A stretch of 64,000 nucleotides of DNA from Tritrichomonas foetus (GCA_001839685.1 MLAK01001370.1:1-64000); one strand, 5' to 3'; shown: positions 19,661 through 30,133, numbered from the stretch's first letter. Notes: generated from the sequence alone by a model not told the origin. Translations and numbers: made by a program.

Positions 19661-20920
19661 ATGTCTGTAAATGCTTTCACTTCAACAAGCTCAGACAGAC
19701 TCGAAAAGCTACTCTCGCAAGATAGTTCTTATTTCGAAGAGGTTCTAAATGAACCAATCGTTTTCAAAGCATTGAAAAATAACTCCAAAGAAGCTCGCCA
19801 TTACTTTTCTCACCATCTACCAAGGCTCCTTCGTATTGCTTTCCGCGAAGATACCCATCCCACCACGATTACTGCTTTCAAACTTTTGAAGTTAGGCAAT
19901 ATCCCAAATCTCGTGAAATCGTCTTTCTTTTCCGGATTTGCCGTCAAAATTTTATCCAAAGATGAAATCAAGCCTATGATTATTGGCAGGCTAAGCGATA
20001 TTTCCCTCAGTATTTTACAATCAGGCAACAGCGATATTTTGAGGTATTGTGGATTCATCCTCCTCATTTTAAAGTACGCTGATAATGCAAACGTATACAA
20101 CCTGTTTTCTTCGATTCTAGCAAATGACGAAAAATTGAAAAGTGTCCAAGATTGGCTGTTCGATATAGGATTCTTCACAGATGTTTCAGAGATGCTTAAA
20201 GAAGCACTTTTACAAAACTATTCTGAAAATTATTCGAACGACCATGAAAAGTTAATCAACCTCTTACGCATTGCCAGTGATTCGCTTTCAAACTCAAGGA
20301 TTCGCGATAGAGTATTGTCAGGTCCCATTCCACTTGCATTTCAAAACTACAGATCATTTCCAACATTCATCTCCAACTTTTACTGGGAGACACTCAATCA
20401 GCTTTTTGATAAAAAGGCGCCAAAGACTCTTGAAGCATTTGCCAAAGCGGCACAGGATTTGCTGGTTACCCCCACTCATCAGATTCATATTTACCATGCT
20501 AATTCGGTGAAGTTCCTCACAAATTTCATCAAAGTGAGACCAGATTTAATAAATGACGAGTTGATTAAATCAGTTCTCGGTTTAATGATCCAATTCGAAA
20601 CATCCTCATGTTTCCTCAACGCAGCTGGGAATTTCTTTGTCGAGCTTTATCGAAGCAGTTCTTTGTCATCACATATAAAAGAGTTTTTGGCCCTTGTTTT
20701 CCTCAATGAAGCAAATCAGAAGAAGAAGACAACATTTCAAATGCTTGCATTGAAAATTGTTGAGGAATTAGCCTATAATGATCTCACGAGAAAGTCATTT
20801 AGGCAAATCAGCGGGGCTTCTGAGTTTATAAAGCAGAAGCTCGAAATTTATAGATATAAGAAAGAACACCCTTACGGATACCCAAAGGAAGAAGTTCAGG
20901 ATCTTTACACTCGATTCTGA
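19661..20920 (+). CDS. SAPS/PP6R-like regulatory subunit of a SIT4/PP6-type phosphatase, divergent
   Basis: The 419-residue protein resembles the SAPS family, which binds the SIT4/PP6 catalytic subunit and acts in cell-cycle and signalling control. The opening L-E-K-L-L-S-Q-D with F-E-E-V-L-N-E-P and F-K-A-L-K-N-N-S matches the family's 'LL.....LEELLDEED...ECK..N' region. The segment S-S-F-F-S-G-F-A-V-K-I-L resembles the 'ASFFSKV.G.L' core. The rest is a helical HEAT-like array to a short basic end. It is shorter than typical members (600-900), lacking their long acidic tail. The ATG at 19661 starts the frame. No obvious intron. An alternative is a generic armadillo protein. Confidence 0.6.
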   Translation: MSVNAFTSTSSDRLEKLLSQDSSYFEEVLNEPIVFKALKNNSKEARHYFSHHLPRLLRIAFREDTHPTTITAFKLLKLGNIPNLVKSSFFSGFAVKILSKDEIKPMIIGRLSDISLSILQSGNSDILRYCGFILLILKYADNANVYNLFSSILANDEKLKSVQDWLFDIGFFTDVSEMLKEALLQNYSENYSNDHEKLINLLRIASDSLSNSRIRDRVLSGPIPLAFQNYRSFPTFISNFYWETLNQLFDKKAPKTLEAFAKAAQDLLVTPTHQIHIYHANSVKFLTNFIKVRPDLINDELIKSVLGLMIQFETSSCFLNAAGNFFVELYRSSSLSSHIKEFLALVFLNEANQKKKTTFQMLALKIVEELAYNDLTRKSFRQISGASEFIKQKLEIYRYKKEHPYGYPKEEVQDLYTRF

Positions 20921-21600
20921 AGGTAATTTGCGAACAATAGTTTTTCGTATTTTTATGTTTGATAGAATAAATTTAGATTTTGCGTTTTAATTGGAATTTC
21001 TCTCTTTTTTAATATTCATTTTTATAAATGCATATGGTAATTTACGTGTGAGGTGTTAACACCTTGAAATATAATTATTTAAATATCATTCATTCCATCA
21101 CTTGAAATAAAGGGAAATATTATCGAAATATGTTGATATTTTTCCTTTAAGATTTCAGCTGTTTTGCGAATATATAACGATCAGTACGAAATGTTGATAA
21201 TGTTTATGAAATCTAATGTATCAAGAAAATTTTTATCATGCATATTTGAGAAACGAAATGCATTCATACAAACCCTGGTTCTTGATCTGATGAGGGAAAA
21301 AAATATCTGCCAAAATCGTGAAATCTTTTATATTGCCTCAGACAAAACTTCTTTTTACCTTTATAATAGCATAATTTATACTCTATAAAATATTTCCAAA
21401 GAAATGAATGATTAACTTTCCTTATTTCATCTCTATATCAAAAGATATTTGCCAAACATTTAGAAAAGTCGTCAAAAATATGTTCAGAAAAAGTTGCAAT
21501 ATTCTCACAATTAACAAAAAGTGACAATTCATATTGGTTTGAGAACATCCTCTTTTTCATTGAAAATGAAACCAGTATCACATTTTTGGTTGTCAGCTAG
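20921..21600. other. Intergenic, nothing recognised
   Basis: About 680 bases of AT-rich sequence lie between two plus-strand genes. A 74-codon plus frame at 21164-21388 begins with TTG and lacks an ATG at its start, so it is not called. No repeat or RNA signal was noticed. Confidence 0.45.
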
Positions 21601-22290
21601 ATGAAGGGATCATGGAGGAGCAAGCTACGCTCTAAGTGGCGAACTATCTCCGTTCTTGATGACAACCAAAAAGTCGTCCATCAATATTCGTTGAAAGTGT
21701 CAGGCGAGCTCAAAAAGAAATTTCCGAGACAAAAAAGGCGAATTTTACACCAAAAAGACAGAAACCTAAGCCCTACAGCCAAAAATACAATTTTCGATAA
21801 AGAAAAATCTTCCCAACCGTTTTGTTGCCAAGAAAAGCCATCAATTAATCAGACAAACTCAGAAAATCCAGTTTTCCCCGACGTTTTTGGAAACGAACTT
21901 TTTCACAGAATCAAAACCGAATTTCCAACATATTTCGATTTTTGGCAAAATAAACTGCTCAACGATTGCAGTATTATCGAAAATTCAGTTGACGGCAAAT
22001 GCGGAATAACTTTCGAAGCGAAAAAAGATGGGATCAAGCAAATCGCTGATATTACAGAAAAATTCCAAAATTTTCAATTTTGTCATGAAATTTCTTGTAC
22101 GGAAAATCAGTTTTGTCCTTTTTTTCAGTTAAATTGTGATGAAACTGATTTTAAATTTATAGATGATGAATTGTTTTACACTCAATATTTCGAATTTGAG
22201 CAGGATTTTATAAATTCGGAATTCAATCAACTGATTGACGAGGTTTATGAACAATTCGACTTTTATCATTTTACAGATTGTGTTTATTAA
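21601..22290 (+). CDS. Hypothetical protein, basic head and acidic Phe-rich tail
   Basis: I do not recognise this 229-residue protein. The first 55 residues are strongly basic (clusters of K and R, including K-K-K-F-P-R-Q-K-R-R) and could bind nucleic acid or act as a nuclear localisation signal. The remainder is acidic and rich in Phe, Asn and Cys, with the last 50 residues dominated by F, D, E and Y. No membrane segment or repeat is seen. The ATG directly follows a TAG. The even charge switch and good reading-frame composition argue that it is a real gene, probably lineage-specific. Confidence 0.55.
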   Translation: MKGSWRSKLRSKWRTISVLDDNQKVVHQYSLKVSGELKKKFPRQKRRILHQKDRNLSPTAKNTIFDKEKSSQPFCCQEKPSINQTNSENPVFPDVFGNELFHRIKTEFPTYFDFWQNKLLNDCSIIENSVDGKCGITFEAKKDGIKQIADITEKFQNFQFCHEISCTENQFCPFFQLNCDETDFKFIDDELFYTQYFEFEQDFINSEFNQLIDEVYEQFDFYHFTDCVY

Positions 22291-22854
22291 TAAATAGTAT
22301 GTATTGGATGTAAATATATTTCCTGACTTTTCTCTTTATCTCTCTGTAATTTCTATCTTCAAGTGTGGATTATTTATTAACCGTGAAATTTGTTCATCAC
22401 AAAAATTCGGAATGATTCCTTATATTAAAAAGCATATTTCAGTACATAGAATTGTACTTGATATTGCATGAGATTAATCCAAAAAACTGAAAAAACAGAT
22501 TAATAAATAATGTTATAAAGTTGAAGATTGAAAACATCAAGTCCAAAGTTTTTCCAAAATAATACAGATGTAGTCTTTTTGTTGCAGCAAAAAATTCTAA
22601 CATGATATCTGATATAACCAAATATGATATGAAATTTCAAATGTATAAAATGGAGGTAATTTTTAAATAAAATGTACTACTACACAAATCAAATCATGTT
22701 GTCAAGCTTATTCCAGAAATACATGAGAAGGTATCAGTAACCCTTGATTGGAGTGTGAATGAATTGAATTCCTTGAGTCGTCTCAAATTGAGATTCTAAA
22801 GCTCAGAAATAATGAAAACGACCGTTTAGGTTTTAAGTCGTTTAAAATTACCAA
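22291..22854. other. Intergenic, nothing recognised
   Basis: About 560 bases of AT-rich sequence between two plus-strand genes. A minus frame at 22439-22621 is low-complexity and not convincing. No other structure was found. Confidence 0.45.
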
Positions 22855-23673
22855 ATGGCGCTGACTCCCGAAGAAGTCCAGCACTATTATGAGTGTGACA
22901 TTATTGAATTACGACGCGATCTCAAAGACTCGAATAAGAAGCGAACCTTCGCTCGCAGCAAAGCTCTTGACAAAATAATTAAAGAAAGATCGTCTTCCGA
23001 AGTCGATACGTCAATCCAAACTGTTTTAAAGAAGCTCGATAAAGACCTTGATGATGTTTTTGTAAAACATGAAGAAGGGGTTCAGCAAATCGATGAAGAA
23101 TATAAAAATAAAGAAAATTTGTTGAGATTGACAATCGATGACTCATTTGCTGAACTTAAAGAAAGGCAGCTCAAGAGTCTGACAGACGTCGAAGTCCAAA
23201 AAGAGTCAGAGCTCCTTCGTGAGGATCGTCGTGAAACATCGGCTGTTTATCAATTGAGACTTCTTGCAACTCGCTATGCCGACCAAGGCGACTTTGAACG
23301 TGCCATGAAGGTCGACAACGAAGCAAACGAGATGCACGCCCGCGAGACAGAAGATCAGACCAAGCGAACAAATATTCGCTTCCAAAAGAGAGTTGACCAA
23401 TTATTAATTCAATTCGGAACAGAAATCGACGTTCTCGAAAATCGCTTAAAGAAGGGACTCGATTCCCTCGAAATTCAAAAACATGGCGAAATTGTCAATC
23501 AACAAAAAACGACTTCCGTGGCTGTCCAGAGACTCCTCCTTGCTTCTATAAATGAAACAAATAAGAAAGTTAAGAAGATAGAGCTTCAAGGTGAAATATC
23601 TAACAGATTAACAAACTTTGTTAGAAAGAAGGCAAACGAAAATGGAATGAATAGGAAACTTCAATACGATTAA
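22855..23673 (+). CDS. Hypothetical coiled-coil protein
   Basis: This 272-residue protein is almost entirely helical and highly charged, with long heptad-like runs of L, I and V spaced by E, K, R and Q. The middle (about residues 130-180) contains the segment R-L-L-A-T-R-Y-A-D-Q-G-D-F-E-R-A-M-K, which looks like a helical hairpin of the kind seen in tetratricopeptide or cytoskeletal proteins. Base composition is less AT-rich than the flanks, as for well-expressed trichomonad genes. A cytoskeletal or axonemal role is possible but is inference. The ATG at 22855 is the first in frame. Confidence 0.75.
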   Translation: MALTPEEVQHYYECDIIELRRDLKDSNKKRTFARSKALDKIIKERSSSEVDTSIQTVLKKLDKDLDDVFVKHEEGVQQIDEEYKNKENLLRLTIDDSFAELKERQLKSLTDVEVQKESELLREDRRETSAVYQLRLLATRYADQGDFERAMKVDNEANEMHARETEDQTKRTNIRFQKRVDQLLIQFGTEIDVLENRLKKGLDSLEIQKHGEIVNQQKTTSVAVQRLLLASINETNKKVKKIELQGEISNRLTNFVRKKANENGMNRKLQYD

Positions 23674-24388
23674 GGGGGTGCTCCTCTAATTTGAGTTTCT
23701 TATAAGACGAATAAATTGAATTAAAAAAAAATTCCTAAACAATATTTGCTGATTAAATTTTAAAGGTTTACATCTTCAATTTTAAAGATTTCCATCTTAA
23801 ATTTTTATGGAAACTTCCATTTTAAAGATTATCAAAATTTAGCCATCTTTGTCACGACCAAGCATTCCAATTTGGAAAAGTTAATGGTATTAACAGAAAT
23901 GTATATCCAAATTTTATGTTTACCGGTTTTATCAAGTATTATTAATCGAATAATCTTCAAAAAATGAAAATATAGATTTTATTCTCACTGAAAAGTCATC
24001 TTCATATAGATTACAGTTGTATAATGAATAATTAGTGGAATTTTGAACTCTAATAGCACTATAGGAATTTTATATCATTAATTCGAGACTTATTATTTTG
24101 AAATATCATCAATTAGTAGTATTCATTCTCAAAAAACAAATTATAAACAATAATTCTGTTTTTTTCACACTGATAATTTATGTGGTCTCAAGATTTCTGC
24201 AAAGGTACTCCGGTTGAAAAAGCTACCAATTAAATTACATCATTTTGGAATATTGTAAAAANAAGAGTTAAAATATTGTAAATTTATTTTTATANAAGAT
24301 TTGGTCTTACCAAAANTTGGATAGAGATAATTTTTNANTATTNCANATATTTCACAATTTTTCAGAATATATTCAAACTTTCAATACA
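23674..24388. other. AT-rich region with ambiguous bases
   Basis: About 700 bases with no gene. Several ambiguous bases cluster between about 24260 and 24350, which marks low-quality sequence. Short imperfect TTAAAGATT(T/A) motifs recur near 23755-23830. It lies just 3' of the decayed minus-strand fragment. Confidence 0.45.
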
Positions 24389-24810
24389 TTATTTTGAAAA
24401 GTATCTAGAAATTATTGATTTACCACTTCTGTTTAAAGTCCCTTTTCTTGGGATCTTGATGGGTGCATGACATTGATATAAATCGTTTATAAATGTATAA
24501 AAGATACTAATATTATGACTAGCTTCATCAAGTGGAAGTTTCCCAGAATATCCACACTTTTGAAATAAGCTTTCAATGATCCATTTGGATTCATAAAAAT
24601 AATCTCATTATTTCATAAAAACACCAATCTCATGAACCTGTGTAACAATGATGATTATTTCACAAAAATAATCTCATAAAAATAATCTCTCTCTAATATC
24701 GGCACAGAAAGCGGAACGTTGCATAAAACATTGTCATGTCGCAGAATAAGGATCTCTTTTTGAATCTCTGGGTCAAGATCATAAGATTGTGATTTTGAAT
24801 ATATTATCAT
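24389..24810 (-). pseudogene. Decayed coding fragment split by a degenerate tandem repeat
   Basis: Two coding-like minus-strand pieces lie in tandem. The first runs from an ATG at 24808-24810 to a TAA at 24655-24657 (51 residues) and reads L-R-H-D-N-V-L-C-N-V-P-L. The second runs from 24604 to a TAA at 24389-24391 (71 residues), reading C-G-Y-S-G-K-L-P-L-D-E-A-S-H-N. Between and across their junction are degenerate copies of a GAGATTATTTTTATGA-type unit, and the two pieces are in different frames. The residue D-Y-F-Y-E occurs at the end of the first and start of the second, as if the unit had been inserted and repeated. I do not recognise the family. Confidence 0.4.
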
Positions 24811-25720
24811 TTATTTCCGTTTTTCCAAAATGGAAATAATTTGATAGTGAATGCACGCAAAACACTCATATCTTCTTTCACAGTCTATTTTTTTCCGGAT
24901 AAGTACCGAAAATAAAAAATTAAAAATTTCAAATCACAATAAAAAAAAATTCAAAAGACAGATTTTTAATTAATTTAAACGATAAGAAGCAGACAAGTGG
25001 TATTTCATCATAACTGGATTGTAGGCAATTCGCTTGGTTACAACTCCCGCAAAAACGAAAATCAGATAATTTGCTGTATTGAGTCACGCAGGAAGTTTTG
25101 GAAGTCTGTTTCTGTCCCGATGATGTGAATGATTCTGCTGCCTCCTTTGCCCGATTTTGACGCTCTTTGGTTTATTTTTAAAAGAAATTTCGAAAATTAT
25201 TGATTTTTGAAAATAACATTTTTCTTCGACTTTTCTGAGATTTCACGTTTTAAAACCATCAGGCATCATGCAATTTCTACACCCTGATATTAGCGCTAAG
25301 AAATGTTGGCTCACTGCGGTGAAAAAGTTAATTTACTGTTTTTCCAAATAACGTATTTTCAGCCGGAGTACCTTTATTTCTGCGTTTCTTTATTTTGAAG
25401 GATAAAATATTGTGAACTTTTGGAAAAAAATTTGTGGGGAAATAAAGGCAAATATAAATTATTACTTTATTTTTTTGAATAGAATTCTTAGCGCGTTTTG
25501 TGGGACTGTCACTTCATATCACAATTATCAATAAGTGATAAATAAATATTTTCAATAAGTGATAAATAAAGTATACAATTGGTGAAAGAATAATAATTCA
25601 ATTTATTGAGGAATGATGATTTCACAATTTTAATATAATCAATTGAAAGTATGGTAAAATATTCAATATTCTAAAGAATTGATCCAAATAACCATTCAGA
25701 AATCTCGATATTTTTTTTTG
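24811..25720. other. Gene-poor region, possible gene debris
   Basis: About 900 bases precede the next gene. A minus-strand frame is open for 80 codons between 24929 and 25171 but has no ATG, and two other frames across the same part are also partly open. The sequence 25000-25330 is less AT-rich than its surroundings. A plus-strand 27-codon frame at 25268 reads C-W-L-T-A-V-K-K. No gene is supported. Confidence 0.35.
25528..25575 (+). repeat. Two tandem 24-bp units
   Basis: The unit TCAATAAGTGATAAATAAA(T/G) occurs twice in a row about 150 bases before the next gene. The first 19 bases are identical and the last five differ. It is a small local duplication with no known function. Confidence 0.7.
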
Positions 25721-26611
25721 ATGCAAAACACCTTCACTCATACCAAGTACGATTACAAGACCGACTTTGATATATCACCAGTTACTGAAAACCAACGAGA
25801 CCTCTTCTATTGCTTCTTTAAACCGTGCTATGTCGACAAAATCATCGAATATTGCGAATCTTGTCCATATTACAAAAAGGACGCTATTGTTTTACTGGTT
25901 GAAAGCGCAAGTGGCCAAACAACCAGACCGTATACTGCTCCAACTTATAAAAACGATGTCAACTTCACACTGAATGGTGGATTTGGTCTATCTTACAATT
26001 TCTCCGGAAAAAGAAGCGCCCGAAAAGTCAATCCGTTAAGGTTTTCATCATCTGGAATTAAAGATAACGGAATTTTTGGTTACCCACAGATTGAATCTCA
26101 AGTCTCACGCAAGATTGCGAAATCCGAAGTTCGAGCCAATCCGCACACGCATATGATGGTCACTCGCTTTTTCAAACCAAGCAAAGTCTCAGAAGTCTTG
26201 ATGGTCGCAGACGAGCATACTGCAGCATTAAAGGATCTGTTGAGAGGAGTGGGAAAAGCCAATCGTGGTGGTGCTTCAACCTCTTTTTCATTAACTACAC
26301 CAAGAAAGAACACTACTAATCTGACATCTCCTCTTCCCCAGGCCTTCACGAATCGTGGATTCGGACCTGCCCCGTCAACAACGACAATAATGAATGACTT
26401 CACTCCGACCAAGCCGGAAAACACAATAAAGAGTATGGCTGGAACAAAATCCCGTGCAGTGTCGTCACTCTCCCAACGCCAGACTACTGCATATGGCTGG
26501 GATGACTCACCAGGCAAGGAATTTTCTGTCAGAATGAAGGACGCATCGTTCAGGGAAATGTACAAGACTGACACAAGGTGGGCACCGAGAATGTTTGTCC
26601 CAGGAAAATGA
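25721..26611 (+). CDS. Hypothetical basic Ser/Thr-rich protein
   Basis: I do not recognise this 296-residue protein. The ATG at 25721 is preferred, because the longer open frame starts at a TTG. Residues about 15-50 contain a compact Cys-containing stretch (C-F-F-K-P-C-Y near residue 33, and C-E-S-C-P-Y-Y-K-K). The middle and C-terminal parts are low-complexity, basic and rich in S, T, P, G and R. The C-terminus has R-W-A-P-R-M-F-V-P-G. Such composition is common in microtubule-associated or axonemal proteins but no domain is visible. Coding composition is good. Confidence 0.65.
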   Translation: MQNTFTHTKYDYKTDFDISPVTENQRDLFYCFFKPCYVDKIIEYCESCPYYKKDAIVLLVESASGQTTRPYTAPTYKNDVNFTLNGGFGLSYNFSGKRSARKVNPLRFSSSGIKDNGIFGYPQIESQVSRKIAKSEVRANPHTHMMVTRFFKPSKVSEVLMVADEHTAALKDLLRGVGKANRGGASTSFSLTTPRKNTTNLTSPLPQAFTNRGFGPAPSTTTIMNDFTPTKPENTIKSMAGTKSRAVSSLSQRQTTAYGWDDSPGKEFSVRMKDASFREMYKTDTRWAPRMFVPGK

Positions 26612-27091
26612 AAATATGTGATTTTTCTGTGAATTTTTTTAAATAGATAGATAATTTGGTTTATTTATTTGTAATGAAAAATATAAAATAATAATCGAAC
26701 TTTTAAACAACTCCTGGCTTTATCACTTTCTCTTGTTTTTGTTATTTGTTTTGTTTTGTTTTGTTATTTGTTTTCGTGGTTTTCGATTAGTGTTTGTTTG
26801 TATATCATGATGTATTGGGAATCACAAGTTTCGCCACTATTGCCATTGGAGTATCTAATTAAAGATAATCATTATATCAATCACACAGTAGATGTGAACA
26901 TGAGAAATATGACGAGTGAAATGTATAAAAATTGTTTCTTATCAAATTGATTATTATTCCCATGTTCTAAATGATTAATAAATACATAAAGAGGAGTGAT
27001 ATTCCCGATAAAACAAAAAGAAACCAATGTCCAAATCTAAATGTTTACACATAAAAATAATAGAAAAACGAATAAAAAAAAATAAACTGAA
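26612..27091. other. Convergent intergenic region, no gene
   Basis: About 480 bases between two convergent genes. It contains TTTGT/TTTTGT-rich stretches near 26735-26790. A 64-codon plus frame (26756-26950) begins at a TTG and is not convincing. Probably 3' ends of both transcripts. Confidence 0.45.
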
Positions 27092-28627
27092 CTAAATCTT
27101 GCGTGCAATCATGTCCAACCAGTGCACTAAGACCTGGGTTGGTGCTGTAGTTGCAAAAGACAAATCCGCAATTCTTTTTTGACAATTTTTCCGAATTTCA
27201 TCAACCATTTGGCAAGCCTTGGTCATTGTTGGAGAGGTCAATGCATCATAAGCCTCGTTGCACGTCACTAGAGCCAGAAAAATCATTTCAATATTTGAGG
27301 TTTGCTTTTCAGCGATAGATTGCAAACGTGACAATGATCTTGAATTTGTTAAATTGAAAATATAAGTCATTGCTTTTCCAAAGAAAGCCATTTGCTTAAT
27401 ATCAACTTTAATTCCAGGTGGATCAGTTGGTTGGGGCTGGCAAAATATTGGAAATATCACTCTGAAGAAAAATGCCATAAAAACACCTCTATGACCTGTT
27501 CCAGCATAGCATGCTTCACAAGCATCATAAATACAACTACAAACAAATCTTATTGTACTTGGTATCATTGGTAAAATTTCAATGATACCTTTCACAAAAA
27601 TATCTGTAACTTTATGAATAGTTTCCACAGAGGGAGAATTGATGTCGAAACTGTCCGAGTTGCAAATATTTCTCTTAATTGGATTGAAATAAGGAATTAT
27701 TAATGATTGTACTTGATTTGCTAAGAAATCTATAACAATTCTACAATACATTGAATTTTTCCTCATTAATTGAGCTGGATCTTCAGTTGAAAAGACATCC
27801 TCATAAACACAATATTTTAAAAGTCGTCTATGACAATTTTTGAACATAAAAATGGTCAAAAGTGGAAACTCAATACCTGGCAAATCTTGTTTGACCAATT
27901 GACTAACAACAGTCATGTCAGGAGCCGTTATGTAGTCAATAAAACCAGAATATGCTGCTATTGGCAACGTTTCACATTTGTTGAGAGCCGAAAATGAGCG
28001 AAAAACAGCAACAAGTGGCGAAAATATTTCATTGTCTGTTTCTACTTTTGTTATTTCCCATTCTTTGGCTTGTGATGGAAGTTTTGCTAAGGTTATTGTT
28101 TGCATTGGCTCCAAAAGTGCTTTCGAATAAATATCTACAGTTTTATCAGCTTTTAAGATTCCTACCTTCTTTCCTTTACTCATGGCCATTTCTCCGACAA
28201 ATCTAAACTGTGAAGCATCCAAAGAGATTGGAAGTTTTAATCTTTTTGCAAAATATAGTAGTATTTTTTTGTAGTATGGCTTTTCTTTCATTTGTGAGAG
28301 AACATTTTGAATGTTTTTGAGGATGTATTTCTGGCAGGGAGTGAAGATTGATTCTAAGGAAAGATTTGAATCTTGAATATTTTCCATAGTCAAATGAATG
28401 AAAAAGTTTGGTGGAAGAGTCTGCATGAGAATTTGATTGATGTCAGGGATATCCACTTCTGGGAATTGGCCATCTTCCCGAATGAAGCATCGGAACAGTT
28501 CGTCGACTTGATCCGCACGTGAATATCGCGAGAATAAAAAAGTGGCCAGAGGGGATCCATCAGGTGTTTTGGGTAATTCAGCTTCACGGAAATCGTAAAT
28601 AAGACCGTAGTTATATATGGGTTTCAT
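27092..28627 (-). CDS. RasGAP-domain-like protein
   Basis: The 511-residue protein resembles Ras GTPase-activating proteins, which switch off Ras-type small GTPases. The likely GAP domain spans about residues 230-470. It shows L-M-R-K-N-S near residue 289, which fits the arginine-finger loop (family 'LFR.NS'), then a helix and the segment M-I-P-S-T-I-R-F-V-C (family 'LR.IC') and F-F-F-R-V-I-F-P-I (family 'FLFLRFFCPAI'). The N-terminal 150 residues are not recognised. No membrane segment. The ATG at 28625-28627 begins the frame. A TCATAA initiator-like motif is upstream. The fold call is fairly good. Which GTPase it serves is unknown. Confidence 0.7.
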   Translation of the reverse strand: MKPIYNYGLIYDFREAELPKTPDGSPLATFLFSRYSRADQVDELFRCFIREDGQFPEVDIPDINQILMQTLPPNFFIHLTMENIQDSNLSLESIFTPCQKYILKNIQNVLSQMKEKPYYKKILLYFAKRLKLPISLDASQFRFVGEMAMSKGKKVGILKADKTVDIYSKALLEPMQTITLAKLPSQAKEWEITKVETDNEIFSPLVAVFRSFSALNKCETLPIAAYSGFIDYITAPDMTVVSQLVKQDLPGIEFPLLTIFMFKNCHRRLLKYCVYEDVFSTEDPAQLMRKNSMYCRIVIDFLANQVQSLIIPYFNPIKRNICNSDSFDINSPSVETIHKVTDIFVKGIIEILPMIPSTIRFVCSCIYDACEACYAGTGHRGVFMAFFFRVIFPIFCQPQPTDPPGIKVDIKQMAFFGKAMTYIFNLTNSRSLSRLQSIAEKQTSNIEMIFLALVTCNEAYDALTSPTMTKACQMVDEIRKNCQKRIADLSFATTAPTQVLVHWLDMIARKI

Positions 28628-29717
28628 CGGTCAGATTAATTTTATGATCGATTGCAAAAAAATTTTCCTCCTAATCTTCTCTCAATTTTCTTTTGAAATT
28701 TTACGATACAGAAATTTCAATAACATACTCAATTATAATCAAGAAATTCTGAATATTATTTTGAATCTACTTTTCTGTTGGTAAATAATAAATATTCTGA
28801 CATAGAATTTCAAAATTTTCTGTAGAAATTATTTTGCTTCAATTTTCAATCATTATTTTTTTGTGGATTTTCACAATTTCATAAATATTATTATTTCCTT
28901 GTTATTGACCTAATATACCAAGTGTTTATTCATTTGGTTATGAATATAATGAACAATTCAAAGATGTGATATCTAATTTTTTCAATAGTGAATTGTAAAA
29001 TTGTGAAGATGACATTCAATGTATTCATGTGTTATTTCAAAAAATATAAATGTGGTAATATCTTTCGTATCTAAATATAAATATTCATTTTTCTAGGTAA
29101 TAAATATCTCAAATATAGATGAAACACCAATAATCCTAATAATCTCCCTTTTTATATCATATTCAACTTTGTGATAAGTAGATGATATTGAATTCGACTA
29201 AATTGAGCTTGTAATGCCTTCTTTTCTTTCAAATGTACACAATAACCATGTCAATGAAATGTTGAAAACCCATAAAAAACAATTAATGAAAACAAACCGA
29301 GATACCAATCGGGTTGTAGTCATTATAAAGAGTTTTTTGTGCATATTAGCTCACTTATTTAACAAATTCTAATTATAAAAAACATGCACTTTCAATCTTC
29401 AACAATGAATATAAAAATTTTGCTAACAGATATTTTTTTCGGCATATTTTCGATATTTATTTAGTAAGATGGTGCGATGATACTCTTTATCACTTTCCTG
29501 GTTTTACATTATTTGAATTTGATGACTTTACAATTAAGATTATTGGTTTTGATTCCTCACTTCAAGAAAGAAATCTCCCAAATACTAGATAATGATTAGA
29601 TGTACTCATAATGAGGAATAATGAAACTAGATATTACTCTGGTGATTATGATCTCAAATAAATAATTCTGAGAATTACGATACAATAATTTGACCATATT
29701 GAGTAATTTACCCAACC
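28628..29717. other. AT-rich intergenic region
   Basis: About 1.1 kb of very AT-rich sequence with no recognised gene apart from a weak 52-codon frame at 29214-29372. The interval precedes the short Tom22-like frame. No repeat or structured RNA was noticed. Confidence 0.4.
29214..29372 (+). CDS. Possible 52-residue small protein
   Basis: An ATG-started frame of 52 codons has a polar, Asn/Lys-rich head and a hydrophobic end (R-V-V-V-I-I-K-S-F-L-C-I-L-A-H-L). It could be a tiny tail-anchored protein, but the composition is also what AT-rich noncoding DNA gives. Listed only as a candidate. Confidence 0.15.
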   Translation: MPSFLSNVHNNHVNEMLKTHKKQLMKTNRDTNRVVVIIKSFLCILAHLFNKF

Positions 29718-29846
29718 ATGATGCTACCACAAAAGCCCGAAACAAAATTCGAAAAAGCCAAACGTGTTGCAACAGAAGTTATTTGGACAGTAGGGACATC
29801 TCTTTTCGTATTAGGTTTTCCAGTTTACATCGCCACAAAATTATAA
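29718..29846 (+). CDS. Candidate Tom22-like small tail-anchored protein (hydrogenosomal outer membrane)
   Basis: This 42-residue frame is too short for most gene finders. It starts with two ATGs, has a basic amphipathic head (P-E-T-K-F-E-K-A-K-R-V-A-T-E) and one hydrophobic segment (V-I-W-T-V-G-T-S-L-F-V-L-G-F-P-V-Y-I-A), then ends T-K-L. The pattern of a basic helix followed by W-x-x-x-T-x-x-x-x-L-x-x-P is that of the Tom22/Tom9 transmembrane core, which links Tom40 pores of the mitochondrial import complex. Trichomonads have hydrogenosomes with a divergent TOM complex. The cytosolic acidic domain of classical Tom22 is absent. It could instead be another small membrane protein. Confidence 0.5.
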   Translation: MMLPQKPETKFEKAKRVATEVIWTVGTSLFVLGFPVYIATKL

Positions 29847-30133
29847 ATTTTGATATTTTCTATTTCCTAGTTGGCATTCACTCATTGTATTTTCAAAATC
29901 TCGAATTCACAATGTGCTATTAAAATTCCCAATCAAATGTTTCATAAATAAACATAATTTTATCTCTATTATTTTTTTTTGGAATATCTCTAAATTTTTC
30001 GTTCGTCACCTTTCCATATAAAGAATTATTCATGAAATGAAAAAAGATAGAGAAAATGAATCATGAAATTCAAATGGAGAAAATATTTTTTTTATGGTAA
30101 ATATATTCAAATAATGGACAAAAAAACACAAAT

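Noticed and set aside
21164..21388. 74-codon plus frame
   Set aside because: It starts with TTG, with no ATG at its start, and has no recognised feature.
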